A DNA stretch of 64,000 nt, taken from Stromatinia cepivora. Lineage: Eukaryota; Ascomycota; Leotiomycetes; Helotiales; Sclerotiniaceae. Under the pieces are notes generated by a model. That model did no database searches. It saw nothing but the letters and a program-made list of their open reading frames with translations, and had not been told where the DNA came from. Every line of letters begins with the position of its first letter. Positions within the stretch are counted from its first letter, which is position 1. The stretch spans positions 806,001 to 870,000 of the forward strand of contig RCTD01000002.1 in the NCBI GenBank assembly GCA_014898415.1. Reading direction: 5' to 3'. Shown here piece by piece: positions 1-10,993 of the stretch. Made by a program: the position numbers and the translations under genes.

Positions 1-2023
1 ACATGATGGGTATAGTATAATGTGGCTAGAGTAGAACTACTAGAAATCTGAAGAGCGAAAGCTTTGGGTTTTTGCATGGTTATTTGTATATGCGGTTTTG
101 TCTGGTGCTGATGGGGATAGTGCTGGGTGTTTCGTGGCTGAGCTGAGAGATGCTGAAGAGTCCGGTACTTCGGTAATATCTCTGCGTCGGTTTACTACTC
201 AAGACACAGTCATTTCAAGACATAGTTAAGATCCCAACTTCATGCTTGAATTAAAATGAATATCAAGCCACTCGCTCTAAAATGATGTTGTATTTCCCAA
301 CTGTGTCGCTCAAATCGAATGTCTAAACCTTTAAAGGAGCTGAAGATATAAACTTGCTCCCTTTGCTCCAGAATTTGAAGCTAACAGTTAGGGGAACTCA
401 TCCCCATTGAATCCAATTGAGATGTTGAGCTATTTGGAGGATATGAATATGCAAAAGGAGATAGGTGCAAAAGATATGAGGTGGTCATGAATCGAGATCA
501 TGAACGCAGCGGGAATGATTTTCAACAAGCTTCCGATTTCTTGATCTCGATTGACACCCTCCTCGGGGAGTAGTAGTTATTGGAGGTGAGATCCAACATT
601 GATGCCATCGATGGTTTCATCTTTTCTATCTCTACTCATATCAACTCCTCAGCTAGTTATAAGAAGGTTATTCTTCTGGAAAATAGATAGATTCTAACAT
701 TTCTACGATTCCAAAAGCAGAATTGATGATAAATAGCCCTAGTATAAATGGAAAGAAGTATTATTCTTATAAGTGAATAAGAATGTGTGAAACAGCTTCA
801 CCATCTGACCATTTCTGAATGGCAAGTTTAGACAAGAAAAGAAATCATCATAAAGGCCATATTCTTCACTAACTAAGAGAGGAAGGCTTAAGTTTGATAT
901 GGTGAAGAGCAATTCCAAAGAGTTAATGAATTTGAGGTCAAAATAGACTGTGTATTATGGAGGCTGTGGATTCGGAATGTTTCGGCAATCCACTTTAATT
1001 TTTGATATCTGCAGAGAATATACTGACATTCAACATATCGGACGCATATAAATAAATTTTGTCCCATACCTTTATGAAATGATATTCAAAAAGCCTCGAG
1101 AGCAGTGGCAACCCCCAAAACGCGCATAGCTCGCTACGTGTGATCAAAATGAATGTAAAAGACTTCAAATGCATACTGCAAAATCTACAACTAAAGAAGC
1201 TTATATATGTGCTTGAAGAGCTGTCTATATGCAAAATTTGAGAGGCACCAGGCCTAGAAGGAAGGAAAAAGAAAAGAAAGGTTATCCCGCGAATAATCTA
1301 CCTACACGCCAGTGACGACGAAAGTGCGGGTTCTGTGGTTACACTACGCTCGAATGACTGTTTTTTGAACCAAATAGTCCTCCACGGCAATGGGCTTCGT
1401 GAGTGTCAACAAAGCATCATTGTGATTGAATATATATTGCACGCCTGCCCCTTCTTTAATATCTCCATGGGGGTGTCGCCAACAAGAGCGTAAATGTAGG
1501 GCGGAGACAAGGGTTCTTTTATTTTTGTTCATACTAATTGCTTGGGGACCAAGTCAATTCCATATGAGTCTATGCCCTTTCATTTTGGTATTGAGGAGGA
1601 TTGTTGGGCGGGAAACCAGCAGGCCCTTTGTCTGCAATTTGATGCCCGAAAGATTCGAAATGTTGGGGCATCTTCTTAAAACGAATCGAAACAATCCATG
1701 AAAGATTGGCGTACAATCAGAGTTGGTGGGTAATTAATTATTCTTTATATTTATATATTCTGTCTAATTAACTTGATCATCCCCAGCGAATCCGCTGTAA
1801 ACTAGCGAGCGGAGCGGAATTATCCAAGAAAGGGACATGTTTTATCGGCAAAAGCCGCTCCTTTTATGCCAATGAAATGTCTACACCCACCCTTCAAATT
1901 ATTTCCCCCACGTCAACATAGCGGATTTGGCGACGTATCGCAACCTCAAAGACCACAATTGCAGCAATACTCGACTTTCTTTTGACTTGCAATTCATGAG
2001 CTGGGGAGCATACCTTGCACATC
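1..2023. other. Non-coding left flank and SEC21 upstream region
   Basis: I see no gene here. The open frames are short, overlap on both strands and show no family signature. The last few hundred bases before 2024 are presumably the promoter and 5' leader of the gamma-COP gene. There are no tRNA-like folds, repeats or transposon ends that I can recognise. Confidence 0.5.
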
Positions 2024-4976
2024 ATGAGTTACAGTAAAAAAGATGAAGATGGCGATATGGCCATCATGCGTGTGGATAGAACCTCTGTCTTTCAAGAAGG
2101 TCGGTGAACATTCCCATTAACAAGCCAGCTAAGCTAACATTCAACAGCTCGATTGTTTAACTCTTCCCCTATACAACCTCGAAGATGTCGTGTTCTCCTT
2201 ACGAAGATTGCGCTTTTATTATACACTGGCGAGAAATTCCCTACGAACGAAGCCACTACCCTTTTCTTTGGTATTTCGAAGCTGTTCCAAAATAAAGATG
2301 CCAGTCTGCGGCAGATGGTTCACCTCATCATTAAGGAATTGGCGCATTCCGCGGAGGATATTATTATGGTCACAAGTACAATAATGAAAGATACTGGTGG
2401 TGGAACAGATGCAATTTACAGACCAAATGCTATTCGGGCTTTGTGTCGTATCATTGATGTGAGTGCACCAGATTGTAGTACAGGATATCATTGACACAAC
2501 CAGGCCTCCACAGTCCAAAGCATTGAACGAGTAATGAAGACTGCAATTGTCGACAAAAACCCTTCCGTGTCTTCGGCTGCCCTAATATCCTCTTACCACC
2601 TTTTACCTATAGCCCGCGATGTTGTTCGAAGATGGCAGAGCGAAACACAAGAAGCTGCAACGGCGACAAAGTCCTCCGGTGGCTTCTCCCTGGGTTTCTC
2701 AACTTCTAGTAGTCAAATGCCAGTAAACAATTCAACAATGACGCAATATCATGCGATAGGACTTTTATATCAAATGAGGATGCATGACAGGATGGCATTA
2801 GTTAAGATGGTTCAGCAATTTGGGGCAGCAGGTGCTGTAAAGAGTCCGGCCGCGACTGTTATGCTCGTCCGACTGGCAGCACAACTGGCAGAAGAAGATC
2901 AACAACTTCGGAAACCAATGATGCAACTCTTGGATGGCTGGCTCCGACACAAGAGTGAAATGGTTAACTTCGAGGCTGCCAAAGCCATTTGCGATATGCG
3001 AGATGTCACAGATGCTGAAGTTACTCAAGCTATTCACGTTCTGCAGCTTTTCCTTACCTCACCAAGAGCTGTCACCAAATTTGCTGCGATTCGCATTCTT
3101 CACAATTTTGCCTCTTTCAAGCCTCAAGCTGTCCACCCTTGCAATCCAGATATCGAACTCCTTATCTCGAACTCCAATAGATCAATTGCTACCTTTGCCA
3201 TCACCACCCTTTTGAAGACGGGCAACGAAGCCAGTGTGGACCGATTGATGAAGCAAATTTCAGGATTTATGGCAGATATTACAGACGAGTTCAAGATTAC
3301 AATTGTGGAAGCCATTCGCACTCTCTGCCTCAAGTTCCCCAACAAACAAGCTGGCATGTTAGCATTCCTCAGTGGTATACTACGCGACGAGGGAGGATAC
3401 GAGTTCAAGCGCGCTGTAGTGGAAAGCATGTTTGATTTGATCAAGTTTGTTCCCGAATCGAAGGAAGACGCTTTGGCACACCTTTGCGAATTCATCGAAG
3501 ACTGTGAATTCACCAAGCTAGCTGTCCGCATCCTTCATCTTCTCGGATTGGAAGGTCCAAAAACATCTCAACCTACCAAGTATATCCGATATATTTACAA
3601 CCGAGTAGTCCTTGAAAATGCTATCGTACGAGCTGCAGCAGTCACAGCGTTGGCCAAATTTGGCGTTGGGCAGAAAGATCCAGAAGTCAAGCGCAGTGTT
3701 ACCGTTCTCCTCACCAGATGCTTGGATGATGTCGATGATGAAGTTCGTGACCGCGCTGCATTGAACTTGAGATTGATGTCAGAGTCCGATGATACAGCGG
3801 ATCGTTTCATCAAGAATGGTATGTTATCACTACCCCAGTTTTCACTATACTTTTCTAATCATTACAGAAAACACCTTTGCTTTACCATATCTTGAGCATC
3901 AGCTTGTTATGTATGTCACAGCTGATGATAAATCAACATTCGATAATCCTTTCGATATTGCATCGGTCCCAATTGTTACCAAGGAGCAAGCAGACGCAGA
4001 GGAGCGAACCAAGAAGCTCACGACAGCAACACCAACCATCAAGGCTCCCAAATCTGGTCCCGCCAAAGCTTCACCATCTGGTGCCGAAGCTGTTGCTTCC
4101 GCTTCTGCAACTGCTCAAAAGTATGCTCAGGAATTACTCAAGATTCCAGAGTTCAAGCCATACGGTGCTGTATTGAAATCATCTCCCGTTGTCGAATTGA
4201 CGGAGTCGGAGACCGAATACGTTGTTACCGTCGTCAAGCATATTTTCAAGGAGCATATTGTTCTTCAATACGAGGTTAAAAATACTTTGCCGGATACCGT
4301 TCTTGAAGAGGTATCGGTGGTCGCTACCCCAACTGATGAAGAGGAACTCGAGGAAGATTTCATTATCCCTGCCACCAAGCTTGTAACCGATGAGCCAGGC
4401 ACTATTTATGTATCTTTCAAGAAAACCAGCGGCGAATCCGCTTTCCCTTCGAGCAGCTTCACGAATATCCTGAAGTTTACCACGAAAGAAATCGATCCAA
4501 CAACTGGCGAGCCTGAAGAAACCGGTTATGATGATGAGTATCAGGTTGAAGATCTCGAACTTACCGGTAGCGACTATGTTGTCCCTGCTTTTGCTGGTAA
4601 CTTCAATCATATCTGGGAGCAAGTGGGTGCTTCCGGCGAGGAAGCTGAAGAGACACTTCAATTAAGTGGTGTCAAGAGTATAGCAGGTATGTTTTTTTCC
4701 TTTCCTCAAAACACTTATAATTGAAAATCTAACGATTTTACAGATGCTACTGAACAACTTACTAAAACACTCTCACTACAACCCCTCGATGGCACGGATG
4801 TGCCGATCAATACGACTACTCACACTCTGAAGTTATTTGGTAAAACAGTTACAGGTGGACGAGTTGTGGCTAATATCCGAATGGCTTATTCTAGTAAGTC
4901 AGGAGTCACGAGTAAAATTGTGGTTCGTGGTGAGGAAGAAGGGATTGCAGCTTTGGTTATTGGGTCTGTTGCTTAG
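2024..4976 (+). CDS. SEC21: Coatomer subunit gamma (gamma-COP)
   Basis: Gamma subunit of the COPI vesicle coat, which carries cargo from Golgi to ER and within the Golgi; it sits in the adaptor-like F-subcomplex. I read five exons: 2024-2099, 2148-2458, 2504-3818, 3868-4686 and 4744-4976, joined in phase to 917 residues, the usual length of the family. The N-terminal two thirds is the adaptin-like HEAT-repeat trunk (signatures SPIQPRRCRVLLTKIALLLY and IYRPNAIRALCRIID). An Ala/Lys/Pro-rich linker follows near residue 600, then the appendage domain ending GIAALVIGSVA. The start is set by the short acidic leader MSYSKKDEDGDM and the phase of exon 1. Introns are 45-57 bp; intron 1 has a GCTAAC branch site. 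It lies 541 bp upstream of the phosphotransferase gene, in the same direction. No damage is visible. Confidence 0.95.
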
Positions 4977-5517
4977 GGGTTAGCGATTCCATGGAGTTGA
5001 AAGTTGGGTGCATTTGATGATTATTGTTTAGATAATGGGTACAAGAAGCTATAAAAAATGGATTGGCTTCATCTCCTGGAAGATGAAGGATATAGCATGA
5101 ATTATCAAATCAAAAAATATAAAAAATATCACAATTGAGCTTTGATATGCACGTTTGGGTTTACCCCTACTATGTAGTTATCCAGATGAACAGGTGGGGG
5201 TAGTCTAATCCAACTGTTTATGCAATATCATCCATTTCCAAGTTCTCACACACTTTAACAATTTTGAAGAAAATTCTTCAATGTGTTGGCTCTGGGTTCT
5301 TTACTGATTGGCCCCTATCAGAAACCCTGAAAACTCGGTACCGATATGACGTTGCATGCCGTGGTCTTGGCACATTTTTCTAGAATTTAGATTTCTTGAT
5401 TTGAGGTGCCTCGATTTTTTTATATGACAAAGAACACCCACCCGCAATCTCTAATTCAATCTCATGAACTTTGTTCATCCTCGAAGCTCCTCCTCATAAA
5501 CTGAAGGTCTCGTCGCA
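4977..5517. other. Intergenic region between SEC21 and EPT1
   Basis: Holds the 3' flank of the gamma-COP gene and the promoter of the phosphotransferase gene. I see no further gene. A pyrimidine-rich leader runs up to the ATG at 5518. Confidence 0.5.
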
Positions 5518-6971
5518 ATGGTGTACGTACGACAAGAAAGACTCCCAGGTCTCAAGCAATACAAATACTCGGGTGTCGACCATTCCCTATTATCCCGATA
5601 TGTTCTCAAACCATTCTACACGAATTTCGTGATAAAATGTTTCCCAATGAGTATGGCGCCGAATCTGATTACCCTTATGGGTTTCAGTTTTGTCGTTGTT
5701 AATATCCTGACTTTGTTGTGGTATAATCCTACGCTTGATGTGGATTGTCCGCCTTGGGTGTATGCTAGTTGGGCTGTGGGATTGTTCTTGTATCAGACCT
5801 TTGACGCGGTCGATGGGACTCAGGCGTATGTTTATATTCCTTTGCGATTGATCTAGAAGACGGGCGCTAACCTGACGCGAACGGGATACAGGAGACGAAC
5901 ACACCAGAGTGGACCACTTGGAGAGCTTTTCGACCATGGTGTTGATGCGGTCAATACTTCCCTCGAATGTTTAATTTTCGCGGCTTCGCAGAACTTGGGG
6001 ATGGGCTGGAAGACAGTTATGGTCTTGTTTGCTTGTGCGGACTGAATCTTCGGACGTTTGCGGGCGCTATGCTAACATTTGGTAGCTCTCCTTACATTCT
6101 ACGTACAAACCTGGGACGAATATCACACAAAGACTTTGACCTTGGGCTTGATTTCTGGACCTGTGGAAGGAATCGTTATTCTCATCACAGTTTACGCGTT
6201 TACTGCAATTAAAGGCGGCGCGAGTTTTTGGGCTCAATCAATGTTCAGAACTGTAGGCATCCCGCATTACGCGTTTATTCCAGAGTATATTTACGAGTTA
6301 CCATTCAATGAGTGGTATATGGTTCAAGGTGGAATTGTGCTGGTTCTCAACACTGTTCAAAGGTAGGTTTACCCCTCCTAAACCCTTGTCAAAATGTCTC
6401 ACAGCTAACGACCCCTCCAGCTCCATAAATGTGATCCGAGCTCGCAGAGCTCGTGGAGACAGATCTCGAGGCGCGCTCTTGGGGCTTCTTCCCTTCTTTT
6501 TCACATGGACGCTCATTCCAGCCTACCTTTACCTTAATCCGGAGATTTTATACAATCATCTCGTTCCTTTCGTTTTCTTCGCCGGGCTCGTCAATGCTTA
6601 CTCGGTGGGCCAGATGATCACTGCACATCTGGTCAAATTGCCATTCCCTTACACGAATGTATTGAATCTACCTCTTGCCTATGGTGTCTTTGACTCTGCA
6701 GGGCCATTCTTGAAGGAAACTTTTGGATTCGGATGGCCCAGCGCCTTAGGTGGTGGTGTATACCAGGTTGCATATCTCTTCTGCATGCTAGGTGTTGCGG
6801 TGGGCGTTTATGGGAGCTTCGTGGTAAGTCTATTCCGGGACTGTCTTTCTCAGTATATGCTAACTTCGTAAGGTGGATGTAATTGTTACAATTTGCGACT
6901 ATTTAGACATCTGGTGCTTGACTATCAAACACCCATGGAACGAGGAAGAAGAAGCGAAGAAAGCGAATTAG
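5518..6971 (+). CDS. CDP-alcohol phosphotransferase (ethanolamine/choline phosphotransferase, EPT1/CPT1 type)
   Basis: Last step of the Kennedy pathway: transfers phosphoethanolamine or phosphocholine from the CDP derivative to diacylglycerol at the ER membrane. Exons 5518-5825, 5892-6034, 6086-6362, 6421-6823 and 6873-6971 join to 409 residues, typical for the family. The CDP-alcohol phosphatidyltransferase motif D-G-x2-A-R-x8-G-x3-D-x3-D is complete and spans the first splice junction (D99, G100, A103, R104, G113, D117, D121), which supports the intron call. The rest is a series of hydrophobic segments ending in a charged tail rich in Glu and Lys. Sequence alone does not separate EPT1 from CPT1 specificity, so I give no symbol. 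Introns are 49-66 bp with clear CTAAC branch sites. Confidence 0.93.
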
Positions 6972-7917
6972 AAAACGTTTTTGTGACGACGTAATGCGAA
7001 CATGATGGTAGAAGGCTTTGGCTTAGATTGGGGCTCTTGGGGGCTTCATGCTTTAACATTTGGTCGGGACGGATTTGTATTTTTATGAGTATAATATCTT
7101 GTCTGTATGTAATTGGTATTTGTAACGAGAGAATGAATTAGTCCATTTCCTCTGCAACTTTCTTCTATTCAGGTCTACTAATCGAAAACAGCGTCCCTTG
7201 AACGTATGCCAAGGCTCTGGATGAAAGAAAAGGCTGGCCGAAATTAGTACCCGAATATATACCAGATTATACATACGTTCCAATCACATTTTGGTAATTG
7301 CTGGACGAAGCGAATTCACGGGACATCTAATTGGCCACCAAAGTCCTAGCCTTCAGCACGTGAAGTATTTCATCGCTTCTTTTTACCCGCCCCTATTGAG
7401 GATTTCAAATCTGACGTCTCGCTCTACAGCAAATCGATACTGAGGGACGTCACATCTACGGTTTATTTTTGGCAATTCGGGCAACCAGCATTAGCCTCTC
7501 TCTACCTGCATGCATATCCCATTTTCGCTACAATTGATACTGGTGAGGTTGGGAAATCTCGGCCCAGATGTAGCCGAGCATTCAATTCTAAGACTGCATT
7601 AATGATGACTATCAAGGAAGATCTGGCTTGGATCAGCAATTGTCAATTTTCGTGCATTCTGAATTCCTATTTTGGCACTGAAATTACTCCGAGAGACTTT
7701 CATCGGGATAAGTTTATTTTGGACCTGCAGCCCCGTGCTCTTGTTGCAATACACAAATTGTTCGGCCATACCCCGGCACAATGCAGTTTGAAACTTAAGA
7801 CATGGGGGAGATGTAAAGTTACATTTTGCAAGTATTCATGGTTATTTAAGGTTGTGTACCGTCTTGATATATCAGAATCCACACATCAGACTTTTCAAAG
7901 GCAACTTTTCCATCAAG
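6972..7917. other. Intergenic region upstream of the GH28 gene
   Basis: No gene recognised. It holds the 3' flank of the phosphotransferase gene and the promoter of the pectinase gene. A TATTTAAG box-like run lies about 75 bp before the ATG at 7918. Open frames here, for example 7602-8045, are shadows without family signal. Confidence 0.45.
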
Positions 7918-9452
7918 ATGAAATCTTTTCATCATCTCGCAATCTTGGCCGCCTCGTTATTCCTCACTGGCATCAATGGAGATCAATCGGCTCATTCTTC
8001 TCGAGCTACATGTACCATCCAGCCCAGTCTGAATGGCACAGATGATGCGCCCGCCATCCTATCTGCATTCAAAACATGCGGCAGAGATGGAACTGTGGTG
8101 TTTCTAAACCAGACATATACTATCAATAGTATCATGAATACTACCGGACTCTCAAACTGCAATATTGATATTTATGGAACCCTCCTGGTACCTCAGTTAA
8201 TTACTCGCGTATATCTCTCTACTAGCTAACTTACCATATAAAGTGGTCAACAAACATTACCTACTGGCTTAACCAATCCATGGCTTTCGGCTATCAAAAC
8301 CAAACCTCAGCATGGTGGCTCGGCGGTAACAACATCAATGTAAATGGATACGGATACGGTACTCTAGATGGTAATGGCCAAGCTTGGTATGATTTCGTCA
8401 GAGGAATTTCGAATTATCCGAATAGACCTCAAGCACTTACGATATGGAATACGACGAACTCCGTTTTTCGAGGCTTGAGATTTGTGCAGAGTCAGATGTG
8501 GTATGTTTCTTAGCCTAGGCGTTTGTATTGGAGAAGGGCGAAAAATAACGAATGAAGTAGGACAATGACAATCTTCAAATCCTCCACAGTTCTCCTACAG
8601 GATATCTATGTAAACAGTAGTTCCTCCTCCCACAACCCCGCGCGCAATACCGATGGCGCAGATACAATATACAGCGACGATATTAACTTTGATCGCTGGA
8701 CAGTCGTTAATGGTGATGATAGCATAGCTTTGAAAGCCAATAGTACTAATATCTTAATCACGAATTCCACGTTCTACAACGGATTAGGAGTGGCAATAGG
8801 TAGTATTGGACAGTATAAGGGGGTATATGAAAGTATTGAGAATGTGACGGCGAGGGAAATTGTGTTTTATAAGACATTGCATGGAGGGTATGTGAAGACT
8901 TGGACGGGGGAACAGGCGGGATATCCGCCGAATGGTGGAGGTGGGGGGTTGGGATGTAAGTGTTTTTTGCATGCTCTTGTTGAGTTCTTGAGGATGATTT
9001 CTAACAAAGAGACAGTTGCTAAGAACATCACGTTTGAAAATTTCTCCTTCCATTCCTTGAGGGGACCACCATTTTCTATCTCGCAATGCACGACGTTCTC
9101 AGGCACAGCAGGCAATTGTTCTTCTTCAGCATGTGAGTACTTTCCTGCCTCTCGTTCCCTTTCCCATTTCCCAGCCCTATCTACTTCCACGATTTCGAAC
9201 ATTCCCCACAGTGCACATAATCTCCTTTCCCTCTAACACTCAACAGTCCAAATAAGCGACCTAAATATATACAACATATCCGGAAGCATAACCAACCCCA
9301 TAGCCAGCTACCAATGCAGCGCTGTCGCCCCATGTAAGAATATCACTATGGAAAATATCAACGTCGTAGATGCGAATGGGACGGCGGGGACAGGATATAA
9401 GTGTACGAATGTTGTTGGGACGACGGGGTTTACCTGTACCGGTCCTACTTGA
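7918..9452 (+). CDS. Secreted GH28 glycoside hydrolase, probable exo-polygalacturonase
   Basis: Hydrolyses pectic polysaccharide outside the cell, probably releasing units from galacturonan chain ends. Five exons (7918-8187, 8244-8500, 8561-8955, 9016-9132, 9247-9452) give 414 residues. Residues 1-20 form a signal peptide. The GH28 acids are visible: NTDG at 205-208, YSDD at 213-216 and NGDDS at 226-230. The usual G-H-G motif is GLG here (Leu251), and the R-I-K site reads YVKTW. Both departures occur in exo-acting or rhamnogalacturonan-acting GH28 branches, so exo-polygalacturonase is a best guess and exo-rhamnogalacturonase an alternative. Many N-x-S/T sites suggest heavy glycosylation. A glycine run NGGGGGLG precedes intron 3. 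Intron lengths are 56-114 bp. All exons join in phase with no stop, so the gene appears intact. Confidence 0.88.
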
Positions 9453-10023
9453 ATTTATGGAAGGGAATGTTGAGGGGTTTTGGATTAAGAAACATGTGGT
9501 TTCAGGATGTAGGGAAGAAAGATTGTATAGAAGTTTTACAAATTGTGAGACTGACGGAAAGAGTAAAGTGAATGAAGAATGAAGTAATTCTGCTGTTTAT
9601 ATCTAATGCTCCTTCGCTAACCGAAAAGACTTGCCTCGCTGGAGGTGAAAGACAGGCCATGGTAAACCAAATGATTTCATTGTCGTAAACATCATATATG
9701 TGTATGCATTTGGTCAGCGCCTAATACATCCACGAACACCACAGACAAAATGTCAGGCTACCGTTTAAAACATTGGTATCGTGTCAATATTACCTTGAAC
9801 GTTGGTAATTAGTATTTGCCCAATTTGATGTGGAAGCGCCGCTATAGGAGTACAGAGTAGAAGTAAACATCAGCAAACGTAGTATACCATCCGATACTCC
9901 GAAGCACAAGACACCAAAGAACTCCTTGATGCACTTCATTTGTCTTGAGCAGTATCCATCTCATCCCATATATCCAATATTCGTCCTAAAAACCCTTGAT
10001 ATTTCTCCATGCCATCCCATAAA
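9453..10023. other. Convergent intergenic region
   Basis: Lies between the 3' ends of the GH28 gene (plus) and the bZIP gene (minus). It should hold both 3' UTRs. I see nothing else in it. Confidence 0.45.
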
Positions 10024-10993
10024 TCATAACAACTCATCACTTCCACCCGCGACGCTCTTCTCAATCGCATCAATTATTGCGCTCTCCTCAAAAACCGGAC
10101 CTTGCCCATCACATTTCGCAGCCCCCTTGAGCCTATCACTAATAATACCTACATCCACCAAACCTCGCTTGTACAGTGGGTGTTTAATAATATAGTCCCA
10201 AGTCGCACCCGCCGCCAGTAGCCTTTCCCCATTATCGCTCGTTACGATCCGATGGCTCGGCACTTTATTTTCATGCGCATAGAGAACCTCAGTATAAAAG
10301 TCCGTAGGCGCATATCTCATAGGCCCCATACTCGCCGCAGGTTCCGAACCTCCATGACTCGAATGCCCAGATGTCGCCTTCAGAATTTCATTTTCCGTCG
10401 CAGCTTTCGCGAGTTTCAATTTCAAGCGCTCGTTTTCTTGGGTAAGGTCTCCGGTATTTTTCTCGAACTCTGCGAGCTTGGCTTCGAGCTCTTTTACATG
10501 GCGCTCTTTGCGTTCGCGGAAAGCTCGTTGTCTGGGTTCAAAATCTTTTAGTATTGTCCAAATTGAAGCTTCAAAATGAATGAGCTCACGAAGGGGTCTT
10601 ACGCTTGGCGGTTCTGGGCTTTGCGCCGGGATTGTGCCGGGGTTAGATTCTCCTCATCATCACTATTGCTACCTCGTCGCATCGCATCATCAATCATGTC
10701 GGTCGGCATTTCGGAGTACATGGGCTGAACAATCGATGGCTTGTGCTGGGACAGCGGGGTTGTTGTTTGAGGGACGCGTGAGTTGTATTGATTTGCATAA
10801 TCATAAGGCTGGAATTGCTCCAAGGCATCCTGCTGTTCGGTGTTAGCAGGCACATTCCGCTCGAATGGGATGGAAGCAGTACAGGTGGAGAGTTACTAAA
10901 CTCGTCGGTATTTGATGCGTTTGTGTAAGTTGGAGTAGGAGGGAGTAGAGGGAAGAACGGCTGAGCATTCCCAGTGTAATATGGATAATCCAT
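10024..10993 (-). CDS. Yap/Pap1-type bZIP transcription factor
   Basis: DNA-binding regulator of the fungal AP-1-like class. Exons on the minus strand are 10993-10883, 10832-10603 and 10531-10024, joining to 282 residues. A Pro/Tyr-rich N-terminus leads to a basic region at about residues 105-125 with KAQNRQAQRAFRERKERH, carrying the Pap1 family signature N-x-x-A-Q-x-x-F-R. This motif is completed across the second splice junction, which supports that intron. A leucine-zipper-like coiled coil follows (KELEAKLAEFE through ENEILK). The C-terminus (from about 160) has the ATWDYIIKHPLYKRGLVDV block seen in FCR3/YAP-like proteins; the paired Cys-rich redox domains of Yap1 are absent, so an oxidative-stress role is not supported. 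Intron 1 (50 bp, GTACTG donor, GCTAAC branch) is less certain than intron 2 because two CAG acceptors sit 3 bp apart. Confidence 0.85.

Noticed and set aside
7602..8045. Open frame of 147 codons overlapping the start of the GH28 gene
   Set aside because: It is in another phase from the GH28 exon 1, has no family signature, and the GH28 reading has a signal peptide and clean introns.
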